Source: Maribacter stanieri (GTDB lineage: Bacteria; Bacteroidota; Bacteroidia; Flavobacteriales; Flavobacteriaceae). From it: 64,000 nt of DNA. The translations under genes and the position numbers were made by a program. Location: contig NZ_FOYX01000002.1 in the NCBI RefSeq assembly GCF_900112245.1, positions 741,829-805,828 on the forward strand. Reading direction: 5' to 3'. Shown here in pieces: positions 37,077 through 46,140 of the stretch. The notes beneath the pieces are model-generated. The model was not told where the DNA came from. It ran no database searches and saw nothing but the letters and a program-made list of their open reading frames with translations. Every line of letters starts with the position of its first letter. Within the stretch, counting starts at the first letter, position 1.

Positions 37077-38339
37077 TTATTCTCCTAACATCTTCTTCAT
37101 TTTCATGAAGTTTTCAGTATCACCCATTGCTCCGTAAATATTCTTAAGCTGAGTCATTACATTTTCATTATCAGGATTGTTCTTCAACGCATCTTCCAAT
37201 ACATCAGCACCTTGCTTAAACAAACCATCTTTCTTTTCTTTCAATTCATCATATTTAGCAATATCCGCTCTAGAATTACCTAATGAATTCATTTCATCAA
37301 TCATTCCATTTCCTTCATTTACATAAGTAGTAGAAAGATTTAAATAAGCGTTAGTGTATTTAGGATCTAATTCAATTGCTTTTTTATAAGATACACGTGC
37401 ATCATCATAATTGTTTTGCTCCATACTTATTACACCTACATTGTAATGTAAATCTGGATTATCTGGAGCCAATGCGATTGCTTGAGCCATCAATTCCTTA
37501 AACTTATCCTTATTTCCTTGGTTGAAATATAAATTAGCTTCATTAAGAATAAGATTTACATCTTCTGGATCGCTCTTTCTTGCCGCTTGATAAGCCTCTA
37601 AAGCTTTTTCATCTTGACCTAATTGAGTATAAATTAAAGCTGTATTTTTAACAATTTCAGCTTTTTTAGATGGTGTTTTCTCATCTACAGGATTAGAATA
37701 TGTACCAGATTTCACCATAAGATCACGTTGAACCTTATCCATCTCTTCTACTTCTCCAGTTGCAGCATTTGTAGCTTTATAAACCATTGCACTACCATCA
37801 TACCCTACTTCTTGCAACTTGTTATAGTAATCCAAAGCCATTTCATAATGACCTCCGTTTACAGCACTACCTGCAGCATAGTATAGATAAGAAGTATCTT
37901 TTGGACTAAGCGTATAGCTCATGTACAACTTTTCTGCTGCTTCTTTATACTTATTATTACCATTATCACTTACTGCCGAATTAACCAAATCAGCGGTTAA
38001 ACCAGCCATATATTGATTAGTTTCAGCAGAATACTTCTGCTTACCAGTTGCTTCTTCTATTTCAATAACTTTCTTAAAGGAAGTTGCTGCTTTTTCAAAT
38101 GCATCGTTATTTCCTTTCTTAGCTAAATCACTATAAATCTTACCTCTAGTAAAATAGTATTGAGCTTGTGTCTTTTCATCAGCAGCTGCAATTGTACCAG
38201 ATGCCGCTTCTATTGCTGTTTGAGCCGAAGCCGAATCACCAGATTTCAATGCCTTTTCTGCAGACTTTATCTCGTTTTTTTGTGCAAAACCGACCATTGT
38301 AAATGTCAGTGCCGCTACAAGTAATAATCTATTCTTCAT
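37077..38339 (-). CDS. TPR-repeat exported protein
   Basis: A 420-residue protein with a signal peptide (about 1-19, ending VGFAQ). TPR-like helix pairs follow throughout, for example EKALEAYQAARKSDPEDVNLILNEANLYFNQG and YDDARVSYKKAIELDPKYTNAYLNLST (each part shown is under the fold repeat length limit only in part). It probably acts as a periplasmic scaffold; no enzyme motif is seen. It lies 31 bp downstream of gyrA on the same strand, an arrangement seen in many Flavobacteria, and ends at the bidirectional terminator. Confidence 0.85.
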   Translation of the reverse strand: MKNRLLLVAALTFTMVGFAQKNEIKSAEKALKSGDSASAQTAIEAASGTIAAADEKTQAQYYFTRGKIYSDLAKKGNNDAFEKAATSFKKVIEIEEATGKQKYSAETNQYMAGLTADLVNSAVSDNGNNKYKEAAEKLYMSYTLSPKDTSYLYYAAGSAVNGGHYEMALDYYNKLQEVGYDGSAMVYKATNAATGEVEEMDKVQRDLMVKSGTYSNPVDEKTPSKKAEIVKNTALIYTQLGQDEKALEAYQAARKSDPEDVNLILNEANLYFNQGNKDKFKELMAQAIALAPDNPDLHYNVGVISMEQNNYDDARVSYKKAIELDPKYTNAYLNLSTTYVNEGNGMIDEMNSLGNSRADIAKYDELKEKKDGLFKQGADVLEDALKNNPDNENVMTQLKNIYGAMGDTENFMKMKKMLGE

Positions 38340-38370
38340 TTTTAATATATTAAGTATTAGTGTTTACAAT

Positions 38371-40905
38371 TTATGATTCTTTATCATCGGTATCAGTATC
38401 ATCAATCTCTGTGCCATCTTCTGCATCTACCTCTATATCAAGTATTTCAGCTTCCTCTATTTCATCCTCATCCTTCATAACCTTTGCAACCGCAGCAATT
38501 GAGTCATTACCCTTAATGTTGATTAATCTAACTCCTTGCGTTGCCCTACCCATTACACGTAAGTCTTCTACGCTCATACGAATTGCAATACCAGATTTAT
38601 TGATTATCATTAAGTCATCAGAGTCAGTAACATTTTTAATAGCTACAAGTCCACCGGTTTTATCGGTAACACTAATAGTTTTAACTCCTTTACCTCCTCT
38701 ATTGGTAACTCTATAATCTTCTATGCTAGAACGTTTTCCGTATCCTCTTTCAGACACAACCAAAATTTCATCTTCAAAATTGTGAACAGAAACCATACCG
38801 ATTACCTCATCTTCGTCATTTGCCAAAGTAATACCACGTACACCTGAAGCATTTCTACCCATTGGTCTCGTCTTACTTTCTTCAAAACGAATAGCTTTAC
38901 CAGATTTAAGTCCTAAGAAAATCTCACTTGAACCAGTAGTTAATTTAGCTTCTAACAATTCATCACCATCACGAACAGTTATGGCATTTATACCATTTTG
39001 ACGCGGTCTAGAATATTGCTCTAAAGATGTTTTCTTAACAACACCTTTCTTAGTTGCCATAATAACATAATGCGCATTGATATACTCTTCATCTTTTAAA
39101 TCTTGTGTACAAATGAATGCTTTTACACTATCATCTTGTTCAATGTTTATAAGATTCTGTATCGCCCTACCCTTAGATGTTCTACTTCCTTCTGGAATTT
39201 CAAAAACACGCATCCAGAAACACTTACCTTTTTGAGTGAAGAACAACATATATTGGTGGTTAGTACCAACAAATAAATGCTCTAAGAAATCTTCGTTTCT
39301 AGTTGATGATGCTTTCTGACCAACTCCTCCTCTATTTTGTGTCTTATATTCTGATAATGGTGTCCTTTTAATATAACCAGCATGAGAAATGGTAATTACC
39401 ACTTGCTCATCAGGTATCATATCTTCCATACTAAGATCTCCACCAGCAATATTAATTACCGATCTTCTTTCATCACCGTATTTATCCTTTATCTCTAGAA
39501 GCTCATCTTTAATGATTTGCATTCTACGTTCTTTTTTCTCAAGAATATCTTTTAAATCGGCAATTAAGAGCATTATCTCATCATACTCCGTTCTTAGTTT
39601 ATCTTGCTCCAGACCGGTAAGTTGGCGTAATCGCATCTCTACAATTGCCTTGGCTTGGATTTCACTTAATTTAAAGCGTTCTATCAAGTTTGCCCTTGCT
39701 TCATCAGCATTGTTAGAAGCTCTAATGATTGCAATAACTTCATCAATATTATCTGAAGCAATAATCAACCCTTCCAAAATGTGCGCGCGATCCTCAGCTT
39801 TCTTTAATTCAAATTGCGTACGCCTAACCACAACTTCATGGCGATGCTCTACGAAATAATGAATCATTTCCTTAACGTTCAATAATTGCGGCCTTCCATT
39901 AACAAGAGCAATGTTATTGACACTAAAAGAGGTTTGCAATGCTGTATACTTATACAACATATTCAATACTATATTAGGAATGGCATCTCTTTTAAGGATA
40001 TAAACGATTCTCATACCATTACGGTCAGACTCATCTCTAATATTGGATATACCCTCCAATTTTTTGTCATTAACAAGATCCGCAGTTTTCTTGATCATGT
40101 CGGCCTTGTTGACCTGATAAGGTATTTCCGTAACAACGATACATTCACGACCTTGAACTTCTTCAAAAGTTGCTTTAGCACGCATTTTTACACGCCCTCT
40201 TCCTGTATGAAAAGCTTCTTTCACACCATCATAGCCATAAATAATACCTCCCGTTGGAAAATCAGGCGCTTTAATATGCGTAATCAACTCATCTATTTCA
40301 ATATCATTATTGTCGATATACGCAACAGTACCATCGATGACTTCCGCTAAATTATGTGGAGGCATATTGGTAGCCATACCTACAGCAATACCAGATGCTC
40401 CATTAACCAATAAAGCAGGAACCCTAGTAGGAAGTACAGTAGGCTCTTTTAAAGAATCATCAAAATTCAATTGATAATCTACCGTTTCCTTTTCTATATC
40501 TATAAGCATATCATCTGCAATCTTACGCATACGGGCTTCCGTATAACGCATCGCTGCAGGACTATCACCATCAACAGAACCAAAATTACCTTGTCCGTCC
40601 ACAAGCATATATCGTAAACTCCATTCTTGAGCCATACGAACCATGGCATCATATACAGAAGTATCACCATGAGGGTGATACTTACCAAGAACCTCACCCA
40701 CAATACGGGCAGATTTTTTATGCGAGCTATTACTTCTAACCCCTAATTCATGCATTCCAAAAAGAACTCTTCTGTGCACGGGTTTTAATCCGTCCCTGAC
40801 ATCTGGCAGGGCTCGTGACACAATGACCGACATTGAATAATCAATGTAGGCAGATTTCATTTCGTCTTCAATGTTAATGGGAATCAATTTTTCACCGTCA
40901 GCCAT
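38371..40905 (-). CDS. gyrA: DNA gyrase subunit A
   Basis: An 844-residue GyrA. N-terminal [25 protein letters not shown], catalytic Tyr in [10 protein letters not shown] (about residue 123), the [16 protein letters not shown], coiled coil and C-terminal beta-pinwheel with the GyrA box QNRGGVGQK, ending in a long acidic tail ([10 protein letters not shown]). The residue at the Escherichia coli Ser83 position is Thr, which is the normal form in Flavobacteria and not evidence of quinolone resistance. The length is typical. It is divergent from clpC. Confidence 0.98.
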   Translation of the reverse strand: MADGEKLIPINIEDEMKSAYIDYSMSVIVSRALPDVRDGLKPVHRRVLFGMHELGVRSNSSHKKSARIVGEVLGKYHPHGDTSVYDAMVRMAQEWSLRYMLVDGQGNFGSVDGDSPAAMRYTEARMRKIADDMLIDIEKETVDYQLNFDDSLKEPTVLPTRVPALLVNGASGIAVGMATNMPPHNLAEVIDGTVAYIDNNDIEIDELITHIKAPDFPTGGIIYGYDGVKEAFHTGRGRVKMRAKATFEEVQGRECIVVTEIPYQVNKADMIKKTADLVNDKKLEGISNIRDESDRNGMRIVYILKRDAIPNIVLNMLYKYTALQTSFSVNNIALVNGRPQLLNVKEMIHYFVEHRHEVVVRRTQFELKKAEDRAHILEGLIIASDNIDEVIAIIRASNNADEARANLIERFKLSEIQAKAIVEMRLRQLTGLEQDKLRTEYDEIMLLIADLKDILEKKERRMQIIKDELLEIKDKYGDERRSVINIAGGDLSMEDMIPDEQVVITISHAGYIKRTPLSEYKTQNRGGVGQKASSTRNEDFLEHLFVGTNHQYMLFFTQKGKCFWMRVFEIPEGSRTSKGRAIQNLINIEQDDSVKAFICTQDLKDEEYINAHYVIMATKKGVVKKTSLEQYSRPRQNGINAITVRDGDELLEAKLTTGSSEIFLGLKSGKAIRFEESKTRPMGRNASGVRGITLANDEDEVIGMVSVHNFEDEILVVSERGYGKRSSIEDYRVTNRGGKGVKTISVTDKTGGLVAIKNVTDSDDLMIINKSGIAIRMSVEDLRVMGRATQGVRLINIKGNDSIAAVAKVMKDEDEIEEAEILDIEVDAEDGTEIDDTDTDDKES

Positions 40906-41164
40906 CTTAAAATCTTATGTTTTTTAATTAGTAAAAAAGCATGCCAATATACTTAAATCCTAAGCGTTTAAAGACTAAGTCGTTTTAATTATATCAAATT
41001 TTATTAACACATGCCCACGAAATGTTAATTTTCATTATATACGCTCATTTTTGCGCCTAGAGACGCACATTTAATGGGTTTTACAATAACTTTAACGATT
41101 ATAGGTATGGTAATTGCCATTGATTGGATGAGATTTAGTAATTTTATAGAAGATAATATAGTAT

Positions 41165-43717
41165 ATGGATGATAATTTTCCCCCAAGAGTAAAGGATGTA
41201 ATTGCTTATAGCAAGGAGGAAGCATTACGACTTGGTCACGATTTTATCGGTACCGAGCACCTCATGCTAGGGCTTCTTAGAGACGGAAACGGGAAGGCCA
41301 TAAGTATTTTAGATGCTTTGGAAGTTGATTTAGAACATTTACGAAGAAAAGTAGAAATTCTTAGTCCTTCCAATCCTAACGCCAGTGGCGTACAAAAGGA
41401 TAAAAAGAACTTGCATTTGACAAGACAAGCAGAGCGTGCCTTAAAAACAACATTTTTAGAAGCGAAACTTTTTCAAAGCTCTTCTATTAATACTGCGCAC
41501 CTTTTACTGTGTATTCTTAGAAATGAAAACGACCCGACTACAAAGCTTTTACATAAATTAAAAGTAGATTATGATGGCGTTAAAGAACAGTTTAAATTTA
41601 TGATTACAAGTGACGACGATATGGTAGACGGCCCAACGGCTGAATCCTTTCCAAGTGATTCTGAAGATGCTAATGAAGGAAAAGAGAGCACGTTTGGTGC
41701 TGCCTCTAACCAGAAAGGTGCTAAAAAATCCAAAACTCCTGTTTTAGATAACTTCGGTAGAGACCTCACCCAAATGGCAGAGGAAAATAAATTAGACCCT
41801 GTTGTTGGTAGAGAAAAAGAAATTGAAAGAGTTTCTCAAATTCTTAGCCGTAGAAAAAAGAACAACCCGTTATTAATTGGTGAGCCAGGTGTTGGTAAAA
41901 GTGCTATTGCCGAAGGATTGGCATTACGCATTATAGATAAGAAAGTTTCAAGAATCCTTTATAACAAAAGAGTGGTTACACTTGACCTTGCTTCTTTAGT
42001 TGCCGGTACAAAATACCGTGGACAGTTTGAAGAGCGAATGAAAGCTGTAATGAACGAACTTGAAAAAAATGACGATGTTATTTTATTTATTGATGAGATA
42101 CATACTATTGTTGGTGCAGGTGGTGCTACAGGAAGCTTAGATGCTTCTAACATGTTTAAACCAGCATTGGCAAGAGGAGAAATTCAATGTATTGGTGCGA
42201 CCACTTTAGATGAATACAGACAGTATATTGAAAAAGATGGTGCCTTAGAAAGACGTTTTCAAAAAGTAATTGTTGAACCAACAACTGTTGATGAAACAAT
42301 TGAAATTTTACATAATATAAAAGGTAAGTACGAAGATCACCATAATGTAACCTATACTGACGAAGCTATTGAAGCTTGTGTTAAATTGACAAATAGGTAC
42401 ATGACAGATCGTTTTTTACCGGACAAAGCTATTGATGCTCTAGATGAAGCTGGCTCTCGTGTGCATATCGTTAATATGGACGTTCCAAAACAAATACTTG
42501 AATTGGAAAAGAAATTGGAAGATGTACGTGAACTAAAAAACAGTGTAGTTAAGAAGCAGAAATATGAAGAAGCAGCTAAATTACGTGATGACGAAAAAGG
42601 TTTAGAGAAAGATCTTGCTATAGCTCAAGAGCGTTGGGAAGATGACAGTAAGCTTAACAAAGAAACTGTTAGCGAAGATAATGTTGCCGATGTTGTTTCT
42701 ATGATGAGTGGAATTCCCGTTAACAGAATTGCGCAAACCGAAAGTAACAAACTGGCCGGATTACCTGAGTTAATAAAATCTAACGTAATTGGTCAAGATG
42801 ATGCCGTTGCCAAAGTCTCTAAAGCTATTCAAAGAAATAGAGCGGGACTTAAGGATCCAAACAAACCAATTGGTTCGTTTATTTTCTTAGGACAGACTGG
42901 TGTTGGTAAAACACAACTTGCAAAAGTATTGGCTAAAGAGCTTTTTGACTCTGAAGATGCACTTATACGTATAGATATGAGTGAGTACATGGAGAAATTC
43001 GCAATCTCTAGATTAGTTGGTGCACCTCCAGGATACGTTGGTTATGAAGAAGGTGGTCAACTTACCGAAAAAGTGAGAAGAAAACCTTACTCTGTAATAC
43101 TTTTAGATGAAGTTGAGAAAGCGCATCCAGATGTGTTTAATATGCTTTTACAAGTATTAGATGATGGTTTCTTAACAGATAGTCTTGGTCGTAAAATAGA
43201 TTTTAGAAATACGATTATTATAATGACTTCCAACATTGGAGCCAGACAATTGAAAGATTTTGGACAAGGTGTTGGTTTTGGTACTTCTGCTAAAAAATCT
43301 CAAGAAGATTCACATCAGAAAGGGGTTATTGAAAATGCTTTGAAGAAAGCCTTTGCTCCTGAATTCTTAAATAGAATTGATGATGTAATTGTATTCAATG
43401 CTTTAGAAAGAGAAGATATCCATAAGATTATTGATATTGAATTAGCTAAACTTTATAAAAGAATCAAGGATATTGGCTATCACTTGAATCTTACAGATGA
43501 GGCTAAAGACTACATCGCAGAGAAAGGGTTTGACAAACAATATGGAGCAAGACCTCTTAAAAGGGCTATTCAAAAGTACATTGAAGATGCACTAGCAGAA
43601 GAAATAGTAAATTCTAAACTTAAAGAAGGTGACAGTATTTATATTGAGCTTGACAAGAAAAGTGAAGAATTGACTATTAAAATAGAAAAAGCAGAAGAAG
43701 AATCTCCTAAAACATAG
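41165..43717 (+). CDS. clpC: ATP-dependent Clp protease ATP-binding subunit ClpC
   Basis: An 850-residue AAA+ unfoldase that feeds proteins to ClpP. N-terminal double Clp-N repeat, first AAA+ domain with Walker [10 protein letters not shown] (about residue 240), [11 protein letters not shown], a UVR-type coiled middle domain (about 440-480), second AAA+ domain with GQTGVGKTQ (about residue 575) and [14 protein letters not shown], and a D2-small domain with [11 protein letters not shown]. Full-length and intact. A hairpin terminator follows 26 bp after the stop. Confidence 0.97.
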   Translation: MDDNFPPRVKDVIAYSKEEALRLGHDFIGTEHLMLGLLRDGNGKAISILDALEVDLEHLRRKVEILSPSNPNASGVQKDKKNLHLTRQAERALKTTFLEAKLFQSSSINTAHLLLCILRNENDPTTKLLHKLKVDYDGVKEQFKFMITSDDDMVDGPTAESFPSDSEDANEGKESTFGAASNQKGAKKSKTPVLDNFGRDLTQMAEENKLDPVVGREKEIERVSQILSRRKKNNPLLIGEPGVGKSAIAEGLALRIIDKKVSRILYNKRVVTLDLASLVAGTKYRGQFEERMKAVMNELEKNDDVILFIDEIHTIVGAGGATGSLDASNMFKPALARGEIQCIGATTLDEYRQYIEKDGALERRFQKVIVEPTTVDETIEILHNIKGKYEDHHNVTYTDEAIEACVKLTNRYMTDRFLPDKAIDALDEAGSRVHIVNMDVPKQILELEKKLEDVRELKNSVVKKQKYEEAAKLRDDEKGLEKDLAIAQERWEDDSKLNKETVSEDNVADVVSMMSGIPVNRIAQTESNKLAGLPELIKSNVIGQDDAVAKVSKAIQRNRAGLKDPNKPIGSFIFLGQTGVGKTQLAKVLAKELFDSEDALIRIDMSEYMEKFAISRLVGAPPGYVGYEEGGQLTEKVRRKPYSVILLDEVEKAHPDVFNMLLQVLDDGFLTDSLGRKIDFRNTIIIMTSNIGARQLKDFGQGVGFGTSAKKSQEDSHQKGVIENALKKAFAPEFLNRIDDVIVFNALEREDIHKIIDIELAKLYKRIKDIGYHLNLTDEAKDYIAEKGFDKQYGARPLKRAIQKYIEDALAEEIVNSKLKEGDSIYIELDKKSEELTIKIEKAEEESPKT

Positions 43718-43743
43718 AGATTTTCTCTTTTTTAAATATAATT

Positions 43744-43770
43744 AAGGAGCCTTACATAGGGCTCCTTTTT
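43744..43770 (+). terminator. Rho-independent terminator after clpC
   Basis: AAGGAGCC and GGCTCCTT form an 8-bp stem around an 8-nt loop, followed by a T-run. Confidence 0.8.
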
Positions 43771-43923
43771 CGTACAATTCATTTTATAATGTAAGAATAA
43801 AAATACACTCAATAGTAGCCATACGCAGTATGAACGATATTTTCGCGTTTAAACTAAAAATTTACCCCAATAATGTAGTTCAGTATATTTTCGCTTCAGA
43901 CACACTATACTAATACGAAGAGA

Positions 43924-44322
43924 ATGAAAGTTGGATCTACCAAGAAGAAGGTAATTGTAAGGGAGTACGAATTAGAAACAGGGAAAATTCAAGTTTATGA
44001 TAATTACATGGTATCAATTTTTGACGAGGGAGCTACGCTAACACTCGAAAGAGCTTATCAAATTATCGGGATATCTGAAATTCATTTTAGAGATAGAAAC
44101 TTCGGTTTCATTAGTCTACGTAAACACTCATTTGCCATTGACCCTACTATTTACAATTATCTTAAACAATTAGAAAACCTTAAAGCTTTTGCTATTGTAT
44201 CTGTTAAAGAGATAGATATGCATAACTTTAAGATTGAAAAATTGTTCTATAAAAAACCGATGAAGTTTTTCATTGAATATGACAACGCTCTTAAGTGGGT
44301 TAAAAGAAGAGTTAATTCTTAA
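43924..44322 (+). CDS. Small conserved-looking protein of unknown function
   Basis: A 132-residue protein without signal peptide or membrane helix. It starts MKVGSTKKKVIVREYELETG and ends with EYDNALKWVKRRVNS. The pattern KPMKFFIEYDNALKWV resembles the C-terminus of SpoIIAA-like STAS proteins, a weak similarity. It has its own upstream region with a TA-rich element (TATTTTCG near 43890, one mismatch from the -7 consensus). It converges with nnr, leaving only 9 bp between stops. It is not recognised as a characterised family. Confidence 0.7.
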   Translation: MKVGSTKKKVIVREYELETGKIQVYDNYMVSIFDEGATLTLERAYQIIGISEIHFRDRNFGFISLRKHSFAIDPTIYNYLKQLENLKAFAIVSVKEIDMHNFKIEKLFYKKPMKFFIEYDNALKWVKRRVNS

Positions 44323-44331
44323 TAAATAATT

Positions 44332-45873
44332 TTATTTATTTTCTTCTTCTACCACAGGCTGCTCAGGCAGCTTAAACATATCTAAATATGCATTGGCTAG
44401 ATTATCAATAACATGAGAGGCTGTCAATGATTGAAAACCAGTAGACTCAACCGCAATATCACCAGCTCTACCATGCAAGTAGACTCCAAATATTGCAGCA
44501 TCTAAGGCAGCATAGCCTTGCGCTCTAAGTCCCGTAATTACCCCTGTTAACACATCACCGCTACCAGCAGTTGCCATACCAGGATTTCCTGTTGTATTTA
44601 CATATCCTTTTTCATTATGTACAATTATAGTATGGGCGCCCTTAATAACTACTATACATTTATACTTCTTTGAAAACTTCTTAACCTTATTAAGTTTATC
44701 AAAATCGTCTTTCCACTTCCCAATCAATCGCTCCAACTCTTTTGGATGGGGAGTTAAGACAGAATCCTCAGGTATGCTTTTCAATAAATCTTTATTTTCT
44801 GATAATATATTCAATGCATCTGCATCAATCACCAATGGCAATTTAATTACTTTTAAAAAATTGGCTAGAGCAGTCGTTGTTGTTTTTGTGGTTCCCATAC
44901 CAACCCCTATACCCACCACATTTGGTTTTATATCGAAATTTATATTGGAAAGTTCATTCTCGTCTACATCTGTTAGCACCATAACTTCGGGCAAAGAAGC
45001 CTGAAGAATAACATAACCGATTTTAGGTATATACGAGGTTACTAATCCGCTACCTGCTTGAAGAGCGGCTTTAGATGATAGACATACCGATCCCATTTTT
45101 CCATAACTACCTCCTACGATTAAAGAATGTCCGTACGTACCTTTATGCCCATATTTCTCGCGAGGTTTATAAAGAGTTAATACTTCATTTTTACCAATGA
45201 GCTCGTAATCGGTTTCTGTTTCCTTTAAATATTCTGGATCCAAACCAATATCTAAAACCTCCCATTGTTCTATAAAAGGACCCGTTTCTGGTAAGAAAAA
45301 GACTAGTTTTGGAGTTTGAAAACTTAAAACAAAATTTGACCTGATAATGGAGTTCACATCCTTTGGACCTTCATCTGTAAATAATCCTGACGGGATATCT
45401 ATTGACAAAATAAAAGCTTGGGAATCATTTAAATGTTGAATTACTTTAGCCACCCAATCATCTGGCGTTCTATTTAAGCCTATTCCAAATATTCCATCTA
45501 CAATGATATCTTCCTTACCTATTTCAGGTAAACTATCATCACAGTTCATAAAATTAGGCCAAACTTTTCTATCTTTTAATCTGTCTAGATTAATTAAAAA
45601 ATCTTTAGATCGTTTTTCACTATAATTAATTACATACACTTCTATATTGTAACCATGATCAACGAGATGTCTAGCAAGGGCAATACCATCACCACCGTTA
45701 TTACCAATACCACAAAACAAATGTATTTTTACAGGAGCACCTTGCATACGTAAATGCATCCAATTAAAGAGTTGCAGGGCTGCACGCTCCATTAATTCGT
45801 TACTTCCTATTTCCTCTTTTTTAATAGAAATCTGATCTGCCTTATAAATCTGTTTTGCACTATATAATTTCAT
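44332..45873 (-). CDS. nnr: Bifunctional NAD(P)H-hydrate epimerase / ADP-dependent dehydratase
   Basis: A 513-residue fused repair enzyme for hydrated NAD(P)H. The N-terminal epimerase domain (NnrE; ISIKKEEIGSNELMERAA, GIGNNGGDGIALARHL) is followed by the C-terminal dehydratase domain (NnrD; GHSLIVGGSYGKMGSVCLSSKAAL, DADALNILSENK, LTPHPKELERLIG, GNPGMATAGSGDVLTGVI). Both nucleotide-binding segments are intact. It is driven by a -7 element, TACTTTTG on the minus strand (plus 45943-45950), that sits back to back with the thr promoter. Confidence 0.96.
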   Translation of the reverse strand: MKLYSAKQIYKADQISIKKEEIGSNELMERAALQLFNWMHLRMQGAPVKIHLFCGIGNNGGDGIALARHLVDHGYNIEVYVINYSEKRSKDFLINLDRLKDRKVWPNFMNCDDSLPEIGKEDIIVDGIFGIGLNRTPDDWVAKVIQHLNDSQAFILSIDIPSGLFTDEGPKDVNSIIRSNFVLSFQTPKLVFFLPETGPFIEQWEVLDIGLDPEYLKETETDYELIGKNEVLTLYKPREKYGHKGTYGHSLIVGGSYGKMGSVCLSSKAALQAGSGLVTSYIPKIGYVILQASLPEVMVLTDVDENELSNINFDIKPNVVGIGVGMGTTKTTTTALANFLKVIKLPLVIDADALNILSENKDLLKSIPEDSVLTPHPKELERLIGKWKDDFDKLNKVKKFSKKYKCIVVIKGAHTIIVHNEKGYVNTTGNPGMATAGSGDVLTGVITGLRAQGYAALDAAIFGVYLHGRAGDIAVESTGFQSLTASHVIDNLANAYLDMFKLPEQPVVEEENK

Positions 45874-45928
45874 TCTTTATTTTTTTTATATCTAAAACCT
45901 AACGATTCCGTAAAAAATTGTGCAATCA

Positions 45929-45959
45929 TTTGTTTAGGATACCAAAAGTACTACTTTTG
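45929..45959 (+). promoter_or_regulatory. Promoter of the threonine operon (-33/-7 type)
   Basis: TTTG (45929-45932), a 19-nt spacer and TACTTTTG (45952-45959) match the Bacteroidota consensus. Transcription would start near 45965, about 14 nt before the leader ATG. Confidence 0.65.
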
Positions 45960-45970
45960 ATTTTCAACAA
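45943..45970 (-). promoter_or_regulatory. Promoter of nnr, back to back with the thr promoter
   Basis: On the minus strand TTG (plus 45968-45970), 17-nt spacer, TACTTTTG (plus 45943-45950). Its -7 box and the thr -7 box form the inverted repeat CAAAAGTA-C-TACTTTTG (45943-45959), so the two polymerases would compete for the same DNA. Confidence 0.55.
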
Positions 45971-45978
45971 TTAGTATT

Positions 45979-46071
45979 ATGGACTGCTATAAAACAGACA
46001 TAAAATTCGATTACACTTCTACTACCATTAACTATGGTTCTACAACTGCATGGTTCACCCCTTGGGGGTAA
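45979..46071 (+). CDS. Threonine-rich leader peptide of the thr operon (putative)
   Basis: A 30-codon frame, ATG 45979 to TAA 46069-46071, beginning MDCYKTDIKFDYTSTTINYG and ending AWFTPWG. Seven of its 30 codons are Thr, with a TSTT run and a STT run, and two are Ile. It begins about 14 nt after the predicted thr start point and lies 69 nt before thrA. ACCCC (46057-46061) and GGGGT (46065-46069) can form a hairpin around the stop codon, followed by T6 (46078-46083). This composition and position fit a transcription-attenuation leader in which ribosome stalling on Thr codons sets read-through into thrA. A classical terminator is not clear, so the mechanism is open. Confidence 0.65.
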   Translation: MDCYKTDIKFDYTSTTINYGSTTAWFTPWG

Positions 46072-46140
46072 AAACTATTTTTTCTCGTACCTGTGTTTAA
46101 TTACACCATATCTTAATTACAAAGTCAATATTTCAATAAC

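Noticed and set aside
39389..39859. 156-codon plus-strand frame inside gyrA
   Set aside because: Shadow of gyrA with Ser/Ile-rich composition and no upstream signals.
39886..40350. 154-codon plus-strand frame inside gyrA
   Set aside because: Antisense shadow of gyrA, no recognisable motif.
40620..40700. GyrA Thr at the Ser83 position as a quinolone-resistance change
   Set aside because: Thr at this site is the usual state in Flavobacteria, so it is not evidence of resistance.
44325..44344. AATAAATAA/TTATTTATT inverted repeat between convergent genes
   Set aside because: AT-only stem with a 2-nt loop over stop codons; too weak to call a terminator.
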